From Rhodococcus koreensis (GTDB lineage Bacteria; Actinomycetota; Actinomycetes; Mycobacteriales; Mycobacteriaceae), in the NCBI RefSeq assembly GCF_900105905.1, contig NZ_FNSV01000005.1, positions 5,580,001 to 5,644,000 of the forward strand: a stretch of DNA of 64,000 nucleotides, given 5' to 3'. Below are positions 32,177 through 39,622 of the stretch, piece by piece; position 1 is the first letter of the stretch, and each line of letters starts with the position of its first letter. Position numbers and translations under genes: made by a program. A model generated the notes under the pieces. It was not told the DNA's origin. It did not search any database and worked only from the letters and a program-made list of their open reading frames with translations.

Positions 32177-33095
32177 CTCCTGCAGTCTCGCGTCGGTGGC
32201 CGTTCAGCCACATCTGCATGTCGTCGTGGGCCGCCCGAGCCATCGGGGTCGGGTGGCCGGTGAATCCGTGGGGTGAGTCCGGGTAGATACGGAGATCGAC
32301 GTCGACGCCCGAAGCGGACAGTCGTGCGGCCATTGCCAGGTTGTCCTGAAGCAGGATGTCGGCGTCCCCGACCACCATCAGGATCGGAGGCAGATCGGTG
32401 AGGTCGGCGTAGATCGGGGAGAGGTCGGGATGAGTGCGGTCCGACGCCGCGCCCGCGTAGGCGTCGAGGAAGTACTCGTCGGCGATCAGGCGTCCGGCGG
32501 GTGTCTGCGCGCTGAGGTCGTACGTTCCGAACTGCAGCACGGCGGAATCAATGGCGAATATCCCCCGATCGCGCAGCCGTAGAAGCGTGGTCATTGCGAG
32601 CGTTGCACCGGCCGAGAAGCCGCCGATGGAGAGCTTCGTCGTCCCGAAGCGGTCCGCGGCGTGCTCGACGAGCCAGAGTGCGGCGGCTTCGCAATCGTCG
32701 GGTGCGGCCGGCCACGGGTGTTCCGGAGCGAGCCGGTAGTCCACGCTGACGACCGCGACGCCGAGCGCGTCCGCGAGTCGGCGGTTGCGGACGTCACTGC
32801 CGGCAGCCGACCCCATGTAGAAGCCGCCGCCGTGGATCTCCAGGTAGACACCCGTCGCGGCCCGGCCGACGGGGGCGTGAATCCGCAGCGGGACTCGAAG
32901 ACCACCGCTGACGACGACCTCCTCGACAGCCGGCGGTTGCGACGGGGCGGGGGCGGGGGCATCGGCTCGGACCGATCGAAGTTCCGCCCCGCTACTCGGA
33001 CTCCGACCGGCGACGCGCTTCGCGTAGAACGCCCGCGACGCGTCGACGAGAGGCAGCAGGCGCGGGTCGATCAGATCAGTCAGTCCGAAGTGCAT
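32160..33095 (-). CDS. alpha/beta hydrolase, HSL/carboxylesterase family
   Basis: A 311-residue esterase of the hormone-sensitive-lipase class. Motifs: oxyanion HGGGF (in YLEIHGGGFYMGS), SVDYRLAPEHPWPAAPDDC, the nucleophile GFSAG, the acid Asp in VVGDADILLQDN and His in DSPHGFTGH. All catalytic residues are present. ATG 33095 is preferred to GTG 33104. It precedes the membrane protein gene with a 17-base overlap and is divergent from the iminopeptidase-like gene. Confidence 0.9.
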   Translation of the reverse strand: MHFGLTDLIDPRLLPLVDASRAFYAKRVAGRSPSSGAELRSVRADAPAPAPSQPPAVEEVVVSGGLRVPLRIHAPVGRAATGVYLEIHGGGFYMGSAAGSDVRNRRLADALGVAVVSVDYRLAPEHPWPAAPDDCEAAALWLVEHAADRFGTTKLSIGGFSAGATLAMTTLLRLRDRGIFAIDSAVLQFGTYDLSAQTPAGRLIADEYFLDAYAGAASDRTHPDLSPIYADLTDLPPILMVVGDADILLQDNLAMAARLSASGVDVDLRIYPDSPHGFTGHPTPMARAAHDDMQMWLNGHRRETAGGGRHQ

Positions 33096-33171
33096 CGAGA
33101 TCACAGTACGGACAGGACCCGCAATCCATCTCGTGACGCGCGGACGTCCGGCGTCGTGGCAGGGTGAGGCG

Positions 33172-34128
33172 GTGGGCGACGCACTGTATCCGGCGGTAGA
33201 GCCGTACGAGTCCGGACTCCTCGACGTCTCCGACGGTCACCGCGTGTACTGGGAGACCGTCGGGACCCCGACCGGGACCCCCGTCGTGTACCTGCACGGC
33301 GGACCGGGCTCGGGGAGTACCGCGGGAGCGCGACGCTATTTCGACCCGACCGCGTTCCGGGCGGTGCTGTTCGACCAGCGCGGGTGCGGTCGCAGCACGC
33401 CGTTGGCGGACGGCCCCGACTACGACCTGGGGTCGAACACGACCGCGCACCTGGTCGACGACATCGAGCGCCTGCGTGAGCATCTCGGGATCGAGCGGTG
33501 GATCGTCACCGGCGTCTCGTGGGGCGTCAGCCTGGGATTGGCATACGCACAGAAGTGCCCGGAGCAGGTGATTGCGGCGGTGTTCGGTGCGGTCACCACG
33601 GGTTCCCGGCGGGAGATCGACTGGATCACCCGCGCCATGGGGCGCGTGTTCCCGCAGCAGTGGGAACAGTTCGTCGCGGCGGTGCCGGATAGTGAACGGG
33701 CGGGAAACCTCCCGGCCGCCTACGCCCGCCTGCTGGCCGACCCGGACCCGGAGGTGCGCCGGACGGCGGCAATGAGGTGGTGTGCGTGGGAGGACACGCA
33801 TGTTTCGCTGATGCCGGGGTGGCAGCCGAACCCGCGCTACGACGATCCCGCATTCCGGAGCGTGTTCGCGCGGTTGGTGACGCACTACTGGTCACACGAC
33901 TGCTTCCTCGCCCCGAACGAGATCCTCGACGGGATGGGTGCCCTCGCCGGCATCCCGGCGATCCTGGTGCACGGACGTTACGACGTGTCCGGGCCGTTGG
34001 ACACCGCGTGGGAGATCGCGCGGGCCTGGCCCGGCAGCCAGTTGGTCGTGCTCGACGACGCCGGGCACGGGGGAGAAGGATTCGCCGCCGCAGTCACCGC
34101 CGCCGTGGATAGTTTCAACGCGAGTTGA
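33172..34128 (+). CDS. proline iminopeptidase-like alpha/beta hydrolase
   Basis: A 318-residue member of the prolyl aminopeptidase (peptidase S33) family, which removes N-terminal proline. Motifs: YLHGGPGSGSTAGARRYFDP, LFDQRGCGRSTP, the nucleophile GVSWGVSLGLAYAQKCP (family GGSWGSTLAL), HGRYDVSGP and DAGHGG. Length fits (~310-320). The start GTG 33172 has AGGGTGAGG upstream; the conserved region begins LYPAVEPYESGLLDVSDGH. It is followed 38 bases later by an amidohydrolase gene on the same strand. Confidence 0.9.
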   Translation: MGDALYPAVEPYESGLLDVSDGHRVYWETVGTPTGTPVVYLHGGPGSGSTAGARRYFDPTAFRAVLFDQRGCGRSTPLADGPDYDLGSNTTAHLVDDIERLREHLGIERWIVTGVSWGVSLGLAYAQKCPEQVIAAVFGAVTTGSRREIDWITRAMGRVFPQQWEQFVAAVPDSERAGNLPAAYARLLADPDPEVRRTAAMRWCAWEDTHVSLMPGWQPNPRYDDPAFRSVFARLVTHYWSHDCFLAPNEILDGMGALAGIPAILVHGRYDVSGPLDTAWEIARAWPGSQLVVLDDAGHGGEGFAAAVTAAVDSFNAS

Positions 34129-34166
34129 GCTCAACCAAGTCTCGGCCGGTCGTGCAGAAGTGAAAT

Positions 34167-35072
34167 ATGCTGTGTGAGGTGGACATTGTCGATGCGCACC
34201 ATCATTTCTTGAATCTGCCCGACCTCGCGTACCCGTGGATCGACAATCGCCCACCCGCGCTGACCGCGCTGCTGTCGAATTACTATGACGCGGCACGCCG
34301 ATACCTGCCGCACGACTACCGGGCACAGGTCGACGGGATACCCGTCGCGGCCTCGGTCGCGTGTGAGTTCGGAGCAGCGGACGGTGTCGCGGAGGCCCTC
34401 TGGATTCAGGAGTGCGCCGATCGTGTCGGCGTTCCGAACGCCTTCATCGCGGCCGCGCAGCTCGAATCGGATGGTCTGGCAGATGTTCTCGCGCGATACC
34501 GGGATCTGCCGGTGGTCCAGGCGGTGCGTCAGCCGTTGTACTGGGCGGAAGACCCCGTCAAGCGTCTGGGTGCGCGGGGCGACTACCTGTCGGACCCGGC
34601 CTGGCTGCACGGGTTCGAGAAGGTCGCCGACGCGGGGCTGGTGTGGGAGCTGCTCGTATACGACGAGCAGCTACCCGACACGCACGAACTCATTGCTGCG
34701 TTTCCCGACACCACCTTCGTGTTGGAGGCGGTCGGCTGGCCCGTCGACCTCACTGCCGACGGCTTCTCCCGGTGGGAAGAACGCCTCGGTGCGGTGAGTC
34801 AGTTTCCGAACGTCGTCCTCAAGTTTCAGGGAATCGCCCTCATCTTCGGAACTTCGCTGGACGCGATCGGGAGCTGGGTGCGGACGGCGCTCAGAATCTT
34901 CGGCGCCGGACGATGCATGTTCGCCTCCCATTACCCGATCGACCATCTGCTGTGGGACAGCGACACCATGGTGTCCACCGTGCAGGCAGCCCTCGACGAC
35001 CTGTCGTCGGCGGAACAGGCTCTGTTCTTCGGCGAAACCGCGCGGCGGGTGTATCGCCTGCCGGCGCGTTAG
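34167..35072 (+). CDS. amidohydrolase (2-pyrone dicarboxylate/L-fucono-lactonase-like)
   Basis: A 301-residue metal-dependent TIM-barrel hydrolase of the amidohydrolase-2 class. The N-terminal metal motif is IVDAHHHFLNL; later parts include VQAVRQPLYW, FPDTTFVLEAVGWPVDL and the C-terminal FASHYPIDHLLWDSDTM, where the terminal metal Asp often lies. These enzymes open lactones or decarboxylate aromatic acids. The start may be ATG 34167 or GTG 34179 (MDIVDAHHHF). The substrate is not evident. Confidence 0.85.
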   Translation: MLCEVDIVDAHHHFLNLPDLAYPWIDNRPPALTALLSNYYDAARRYLPHDYRAQVDGIPVAASVACEFGAADGVAEALWIQECADRVGVPNAFIAAAQLESDGLADVLARYRDLPVVQAVRQPLYWAEDPVKRLGARGDYLSDPAWLHGFEKVADAGLVWELLVYDEQLPDTHELIAAFPDTTFVLEAVGWPVDLTADGFSRWEERLGAVSQFPNVVLKFQGIALIFGTSLDAIGSWVRTALRIFGAGRCMFASHYPIDHLLWDSDTMVSTVQAALDDLSSAEQALFFGETARRVYRLPAR

Positions 35073-35098
35073 GCTCACCGAACGCACCACAGCGGAGA

Positions 35099-36265
35099 TC
35101 AGACGTTCGGGGGTCGGTCGGGGACGAGGAGAGCGCCGATGTCTTTGCCGATGGGGACGGCGTTGTTGGTGTCGGAGTTGGCTTTCGGTCCGAGGGTGCA
35201 GTAGACGACGATCGTCGTGTCGGTTTTCGTGTCGTAGAAGGCGACGCCGTTGTAGCCGCCGAATGCTGGGTTCATGTAGAGCCAGTCGTCGATGTGGACG
35301 ACCCCGAACGCGAAGTACTTCTGCGCCGTCATGGGGCCGAGGCCGGCGGTGCTGGGGGCCATCATTTCCTTGAACTGCTCCTCGGAGAGCAACTTGCCTG
35401 CGGCGAGCGCACGCACCCACACGGAGACGTCGGCCAGGGTGGAGTTCATGTTGCCGCTGTTGAGGAATGCGGTGGGGTTCCAGAACGTGGAGTCCTCGAA
35501 GACGCCACGTTCATTCGTGTAGCCGTGCAGCGTCGGCTCCGTCATCTGGGGTGTGAGGACGACGACGCTGTCGTTCATGCCGAGCGGGTCCAGGATGCGC
35601 TGCTGGATCAAATCGTGGAGGGTCGTGCCGGTGGCCTTCTCGAGGACCACGCCGAGCAGGCACAGATCGCTGTGGGCGTACGCCCAATTGGTGCCGGGTT
35701 CGAACAGCGGCGGCCGCGCGTTGGCGAGGTCGAAGATCTGCTGCGCAGTGAAGCCCGCCATCGGGTTGGCGTAGAACTGCTTCAGGAATTCGGGGTCGGT
35801 GACGTAGTCCGCGATGCCGGTGGTGCTGTTGGCGAGCATCCGCGGGGTGATCTTGTCGGCGCGCGGGAAGTCGGGGACCCATTCGGCGATCGGCTTGTCG
35901 AGGGGGACGACGCCGTCCTTGTCGAGTTGCAGCAGCACCGTCGACAGCATCGGCTCCATCGGCTGACCCACCCGCAGCTGCATGTCGGGCGTCGCGGGGA
36001 CGCCGATCGGGGATCCGCCCAGCGCGCCGACGGTGACCTGCTCGTCGCCGCGCCACACACCGAACACGGCGGACGAGAGGTCGAGTTCGGTCATCTTGCC
36101 TTGGACGATCTGTTCGATCTTGGCGACGTCGGGCGATTCCGGGACTGTCGACTCCGTCCCACCGCCGCTGGTGTCATCCGATCCGCAGGAGAGGGTGGCG
36201 AATCCGATGGCGACGGCAAGGGCGGCGGATGCACCGCGCATCCACCGGTGAGTCGGCTTACTCAT
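35099..36265 (-). CDS. class C beta-lactamase-fold lipoprotein, catalytic motifs lost
   Basis: A 388-residue exported lipoprotein: signal peptide (residues 1-~26) with lipobox LSCGS, then a Ser/Gly/Thr linker, then a beta-lactamase/DD-peptidase class C fold (LLQLDKDGVVPLDKPIAEWVPDFP, NSTTGIADY, LDPLGMNDSV). The nucleophile motif SxxK, expected after RVG, reads QPME, so both Ser and Lys are missing. The YxN motif reads YAH. It should therefore be inactive as a serine hydrolase and may act as a binding or scaffold lipoprotein on the cell envelope. It converges with the amidohydrolase gene. Confidence 0.88.
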   Translation of the reverse strand: MSKPTHRWMRGASAALAVAIGFATLSCGSDDTSGGGTESTVPESPDVAKIEQIVQGKMTELDLSSAVFGVWRGDEQVTVGALGGSPIGVPATPDMQLRVGQPMEPMLSTVLLQLDKDGVVPLDKPIAEWVPDFPRADKITPRMLANSTTGIADYVTDPEFLKQFYANPMAGFTAQQIFDLANARPPLFEPGTNWAYAHSDLCLLGVVLEKATGTTLHDLIQQRILDPLGMNDSVVVLTPQMTEPTLHGYTNERGVFEDSTFWNPTAFLNSGNMNSTLADVSVWVRALAAGKLLSEEQFKEMMAPSTAGLGPMTAQKYFAFGVVHIDDWLYMNPAFGGYNGVAFYDTKTDTTIVVYCTLGPKANSDTNNAVPIGKDIGALLVPDRPPNV

Positions 36266-36544
36266 AACGGACGATCCCTTCGACGAGCGGGAATCTTGCG
36301 GGAGCAGCGATACGTGAATCTACCGTCGCCGACGCCGCGCGGGGAGCAAACGGCGGGTGCGCCCCGTCCGATCCGGTGACCGTGGTGCCTGCCGGCGTTC
36401 TCCCGAAGCCTGAGCAGCACATTTCTGATCGCGACCCGCCCAAGGGCATATGAAACACGGCGATGCCGGCTCTAACTCAGCGATGAAATACGGGGTGGCA
36501 ACTGCTGTACACGACGGTGGCTCGGCGCGGACCCGACACTGAGG

Positions 36545-37594
36545 TCACGGCGGTGAGATCCGCTTCGCCGCAGCCTCGAGCGATACGCGGCACCCCTTGA
36601 CCAGGCGCTGCACCACCTCGGCGGCGGGCCGATCCTTAACGAGCTGGTAGGACTGCCCGGCCCAGAGATTCACCGCTTCGCCGTCTCCGCTCTCACGCGC
36701 GGCCTGGCGCAGCGGCGACGTCGCGTAATGGATCTCCGGGTAGGCAGCGGGTGCGGTGGCGGTGTGTTCGTCGAGGAATCGGTTGCGGATGCCACGCGCC
36801 CACCGTCCGGTGAACGCACGAGTGAGCGCGGTCGGCCGGCCCCTGGTGAGTGCGTCGCGCACCACCGCCGAGGTACCCGCCTCCGGGCAGCGCATGAAGA
36901 CCGATCCGAGCTGCGCGGCGGCTGCACCAGCTGCCAGCGCCGCGGCCAGCCCAGCGCCGGTGGTGATGCCGCCGCTGGCCACCAGGGGGACCGGGAAGAC
37001 GGTGCCGCGCAACAACTGCATCAACGCGATCAGGCCGATCGGGTCGGTGAGATCGTCGCCCGGACGGGAGAGGAAGGTGGCACGATGACCGCCGGCTTCG
37101 GCTCCTTGCGCGATCAACACGTCCGCGCGCGCAGTCACGGCGACCTGCGCCTCGATGGTCGACGTGACGGTGACCCACACCTCGGACCCGACGGCGTGCA
37201 GTCGCTCGATCTCTGTCGGCGACGGGCAGCCGAACGTGAACGACACCACCGCAACGGGATCGGCGACGAGGAGGTCGAGCTTGGCGGACCAGTCGTCGTC
37301 GTCGAAACGCGGTTCGCCGACTTCGGCTCCGGTCGCGGCGAGCTCGTCGAGGTACGGCGCGATCTGCTCGACCGGTGTCGGCTTTCCCGGCGCGAACAGG
37401 TTCACACCGAACCGCGCCGAGGTGAGCTGCCGCGTCTGTGCAATCCGTTGTGCCAGTGTGCCGGCGCTCAGATATCCGGCCGCGAGGATGCCGAACCCGC
37501 CCGCCTCGGTGACGGCCGCGGTGAGTTCTGGCGTGGACGGTCCGCCGGCCATCGGGGCAAGAACGACGGGCGCACCGATGTCGTCGAGGATCAC
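36545..37594 (-). CDS. nitronate monooxygenase / 2-nitropropane dioxygenase family
   Basis: A 349-residue FMN TIM-barrel enzyme. Motifs: VVLAPMAGGPSTPELTAAVTEAGGFG at the N-terminus, VWVTVTSTIEAQVA, the catalytic-His region IAQGAEAGGHRATF and the FMN-phosphate loop VASGGITTGAGLAAALAAGAAAAQLGSVFM. These enzymes oxidise nitronates such as propionate-3-nitronate; related members are enoyl reductases. GTG 37594 is the only in-frame start at the conserved N-terminus. A 279-base gap to the lipoprotein gene on its left shows no gene. Confidence 0.92.
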   Translation of the reverse strand: MILDDIGAPVVLAPMAGGPSTPELTAAVTEAGGFGILAAGYLSAGTLAQRIAQTRQLTSARFGVNLFAPGKPTPVEQIAPYLDELAATGAEVGEPRFDDDDWSAKLDLLVADPVAVVSFTFGCPSPTEIERLHAVGSEVWVTVTSTIEAQVAVTARADVLIAQGAEAGGHRATFLSRPGDDLTDPIGLIALMQLLRGTVFPVPLVASGGITTGAGLAAALAAGAAAAQLGSVFMRCPEAGTSAVVRDALTRGRPTALTRAFTGRWARGIRNRFLDEHTATAPAAYPEIHYATSPLRQAARESGDGEAVNLWAGQSYQLVKDRPAAEVVQRLVKGCRVSLEAAAKRISPP

Positions 37595-38051
37595 GCGGAC
37601 TCCAATTCTTCGAGTACCAACCCGACGGCGCCGAGAATCAACACGATCCGCATCCCTCCAGTATTCCCCGGCCGTCGGGGTGGTCGCCGGTGAATCGAGA
37701 TCCGGCCCGGCGGGGATGCCGCCGCGGGGACCGGGGTATCGGCGGAGCCATCTGCTGCGCGTTCGGCGAGACAGTGCAGCGGCTCGTCGTCGCTCTCACC
37801 GCACGACGTGAGCAAACCGGCGGACTGCGTCCTCGGTCATCTCCTGAGTTGTCGCGGAGCGTGATGCATGCCTGTGTCAACCTCGCGTACCGTTTTTCGA
37901 TGCCTCTATTGACGGAAGTGCCAGGTCCAAGCGATGATTTAGGTATCCCACCTGCGGGTGGGGAGGGCCCGTCCCTCTGTTGGAGATCACTCATTGGGCA
38001 GCACCACAACGGTCGCTGTCGTCGCGTGTCCGCCAACAGACGGAGGTCCAC
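37595..38051. other. gap without a supported gene
   Basis: Short frames exist on both strands, but none has a family match or a good ribosome binding site. Near 37950 is a GGTGGGGAGGGC segment and the start context of the small membrane protein follows at 38040. Probably the promoters of the flanking divergent genes. Confidence 0.5.
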
Positions 38052-38246
38052 ATGGCCCAACCCGAAATTCTCGTCTCGATCGCCTTGGTGATTGCCGCGT
38101 GCTTTGTCTTCTTCGTGACCGCCTGCCTGGTCACCGCCATCCTCATTGTTATCCTCACCGGCAGCACCGCCGGTCTCCGCGACTTCGCGAAGGTGATCGT
38201 CGCCCTCGGCCGGGTGATCCGATTCTGGTTCCGGTTCGGTAACTGA
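38052..38246 (+). CDS. small two-helix membrane protein
   Basis: A 64-residue protein with one long or two short membrane segments (ILVSIALVIAACFVFFVTACLVTAILIVIL, residues ~5-35), then a basic tail (LRDFAKVIVALGRVIRFWFRFGN). GGAGGTCCAC precedes ATG 38052, and a strong terminator follows 20 bases after the stop, so it is a convincing single-gene transcript. Function unknown. Such small proteins in actinobacteria are often regulators of envelope complexes, but nothing here shows that. Confidence 0.75.
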   Translation: MAQPEILVSIALVIAACFVFFVTACLVTAILIVILTGSTAGLRDFAKVIVALGRVIRFWFRFGN

Positions 38247-38265
38247 CGCGCGAGCCCTCAAACGC

Positions 38266-38302
38266 GAGGACAGTCCCCGGCCTCGGGTCGGGGACTGTCC
38301 TC
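38266..38302 (+). terminator. rho-independent-type hairpin
   Basis: GAGGACAGTCCCCG (38266-38279) and CGGGGACTGTCCTC (38289-38302) form a perfect 14-bp stem with a 9-base loop, 20 bases after the small membrane protein. There is no long T-tract, as is common in actinobacteria. Confidence 0.85.
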
Positions 38303-38349
38303 ACTTGGATTTCGCCTATCAGTGTTTCCGCATTGCCGTTCCGGGGCTC

Positions 38350-38622
38350 TCACAGTATGGGTGCGTTCTCATGTGCGTCGAACGGTCGCGGCGAGCCGAT
38401 GGCGGTGTCATTCAGGTGGATCACCTGGTGGACGTGCAGGCCGGCGATCTCGGGCAGGTCGTATCCGAGCAGTGTCGCGAACGTCTGATTGACGTCGAGC
38501 AGGCGTGACTGGTCGTGCATGAGCATCGGAATAAGGCTGCGCGCCAACAGGTACCGCACTCCTCGCCGCTCAGCGCCACCGCCGTGCGCCGGTGGCGGTG
38601 TGTGCGGATATTCGGGTTCCAA
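38350..38622 (-). pseudogene. PAS-domain fragment
   Basis: A 90-residue frame starting with TTG 38622. Residues ~30-75 look like the first half of a PAS sensor domain (SLIPMLMHDQSRLLDVNQTFATLLGYDLPEIAGLHVHQVIHLND); the pattern 'DvN.tf..LLGY...El.G..v..v.hp.D' is typical of PAS. The second half of the domain and any output domain are missing; the frame ends HENAPIL. It is either a remnant of a larger sensor (for example an EAL/GGDEF or ANTAR protein) or a minimal PAS protein. The start is poorly supported. Confidence 0.45.
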
Positions 38623-38751
38623 ATCTCTGTGGTCCGCGAGATCGGTCGGGGTGCTCTCGGTGCCCGGGCGGACGCCGCGCGTCTCGCGCGCTGACCCACC
38701 CTGCGGGGCGGTACCGTTGCTGGCCCCGCTGGTCGTGGTCGGCCGTGCGAG

Positions 38752-38898
38752 TCAGGTCGGCTCGGTGGTCGTCCCGCCGGTGATCGGTGCCGCCTGCGGG
38801 TCGGGACGGTCCATCCGCTCGAGATGGGCCTTGATCCACTCGGTGGTGTGTGTCCGTGCGGAACCTGGGGGCGTGTACTCGGCCGGTCCGTCGGTCAT
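38752..38898 (-). CDS. small hypothetical protein
   Basis: A 48-residue frame with a good ribosome binding site (AAAGGACGCC before ATG 38898). The sequence is polar with one amphipathic helix (TTEWIKAHLERMDRP). No family is recognised. It is upstream of, and on the same strand as, the PAS fragment, so it may have been part of the same locus. Confidence 0.4.
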   Translation of the reverse strand: MTDGPAEYTPPGSARTHTTEWIKAHLERMDRPDPQAAPITGGTTTEPT

Positions 38899-39202
38899 GG
38901 CGTCCTTTCGTGTGGAGTAGTAGCGGAGGGCGTTCGGGTGGCGTTGCGTCATCGGTGGTCGGTGCCCGAGCGGTTAGTGAGATCCGGGCAGGTTCGACGT
39001 GTCGGTGTCGATCTCTTCGGTGGACGGTCCTCCGGGGGCGGCTGCTGGCGAGTACTCATGGAAGAGAGCGTGCCCGCACGGATTGAACACGCGGTAAACA
39101 CTGTCGTCGGTGTGAGCCTTTCGAGCGACTCTCGCCGATCGAGATCTTGCTCGCCCGGCGCTCTTACGCTGGGAGGACCACGACACCAGCGGGAGAAGGA
39201 TC
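38899..39202. other. gap, weak minus-strand ORF only
   Basis: A 76-residue minus-strand frame (38974-39204) is open but has no recognised family and Arg/Ser-rich composition. Probably the promoter region of the divergent small genes at 38752 and 39203. Confidence 0.4.
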
Positions 39203-39430
39203 ATGAGTTACGAAGCGATCTACGACGGGGTCCGTTATCCGCTCGCCGATGCGGCCGCCGCCCACGGCCTCGAGGACGCCATCAGGGGCATCTTCGAAGA
39301 CCACGGCAATGGCGGATTCGTCGGTTTCGTCAGCCAGAACTCGACGGTTCGCCTCCTGATTACGCCGGCGACTCCGGTCGCGATTCGGGGCAGCGACGAG
39401 CCGAACCCGAGTGTCGTCTCTCGCTGGTAG
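39203..39430 (+). CDS. small conserved-looking hypothetical protein
   Basis: A 75-residue protein. AGAAGGATC directly precedes ATG 39203, a strong ribosome binding site. The sequence is balanced and globular-looking (MSYEAIYDGVRYPLADAAA, LEDAIRGIFEDHGNGGFVGFV, STVRLLITPATPVAI), with a likely alpha/beta fold. I do not recognise a family. It lies between weak small frames and converges with the arylsulfatase. Confidence 0.55.
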   Translation: MSYEAIYDGVRYPLADAAAAHGLEDAIRGIFEDHGNGGFVGFVSQNSTVRLLITPATPVAIRGSDEPNPSVVSRW

Positions 39431-39622
39431 CCGCGCGGGCCGCTGGCCGGCGAGGCGCGCAGCAGACAATACCGCGACGGCCGATCAGGACGCTGACGCC
39501 CACATCTCGGAGTTGGTGGGGCCCAACAGGAACGCTGATCGGTGGACATGGCCGACGGAAAGCGGGGGCTCCGCCGAGCACATCATGTCGGCAGAGCCCG
39601 ACGCCTCGTCGTCTCGATCTTG

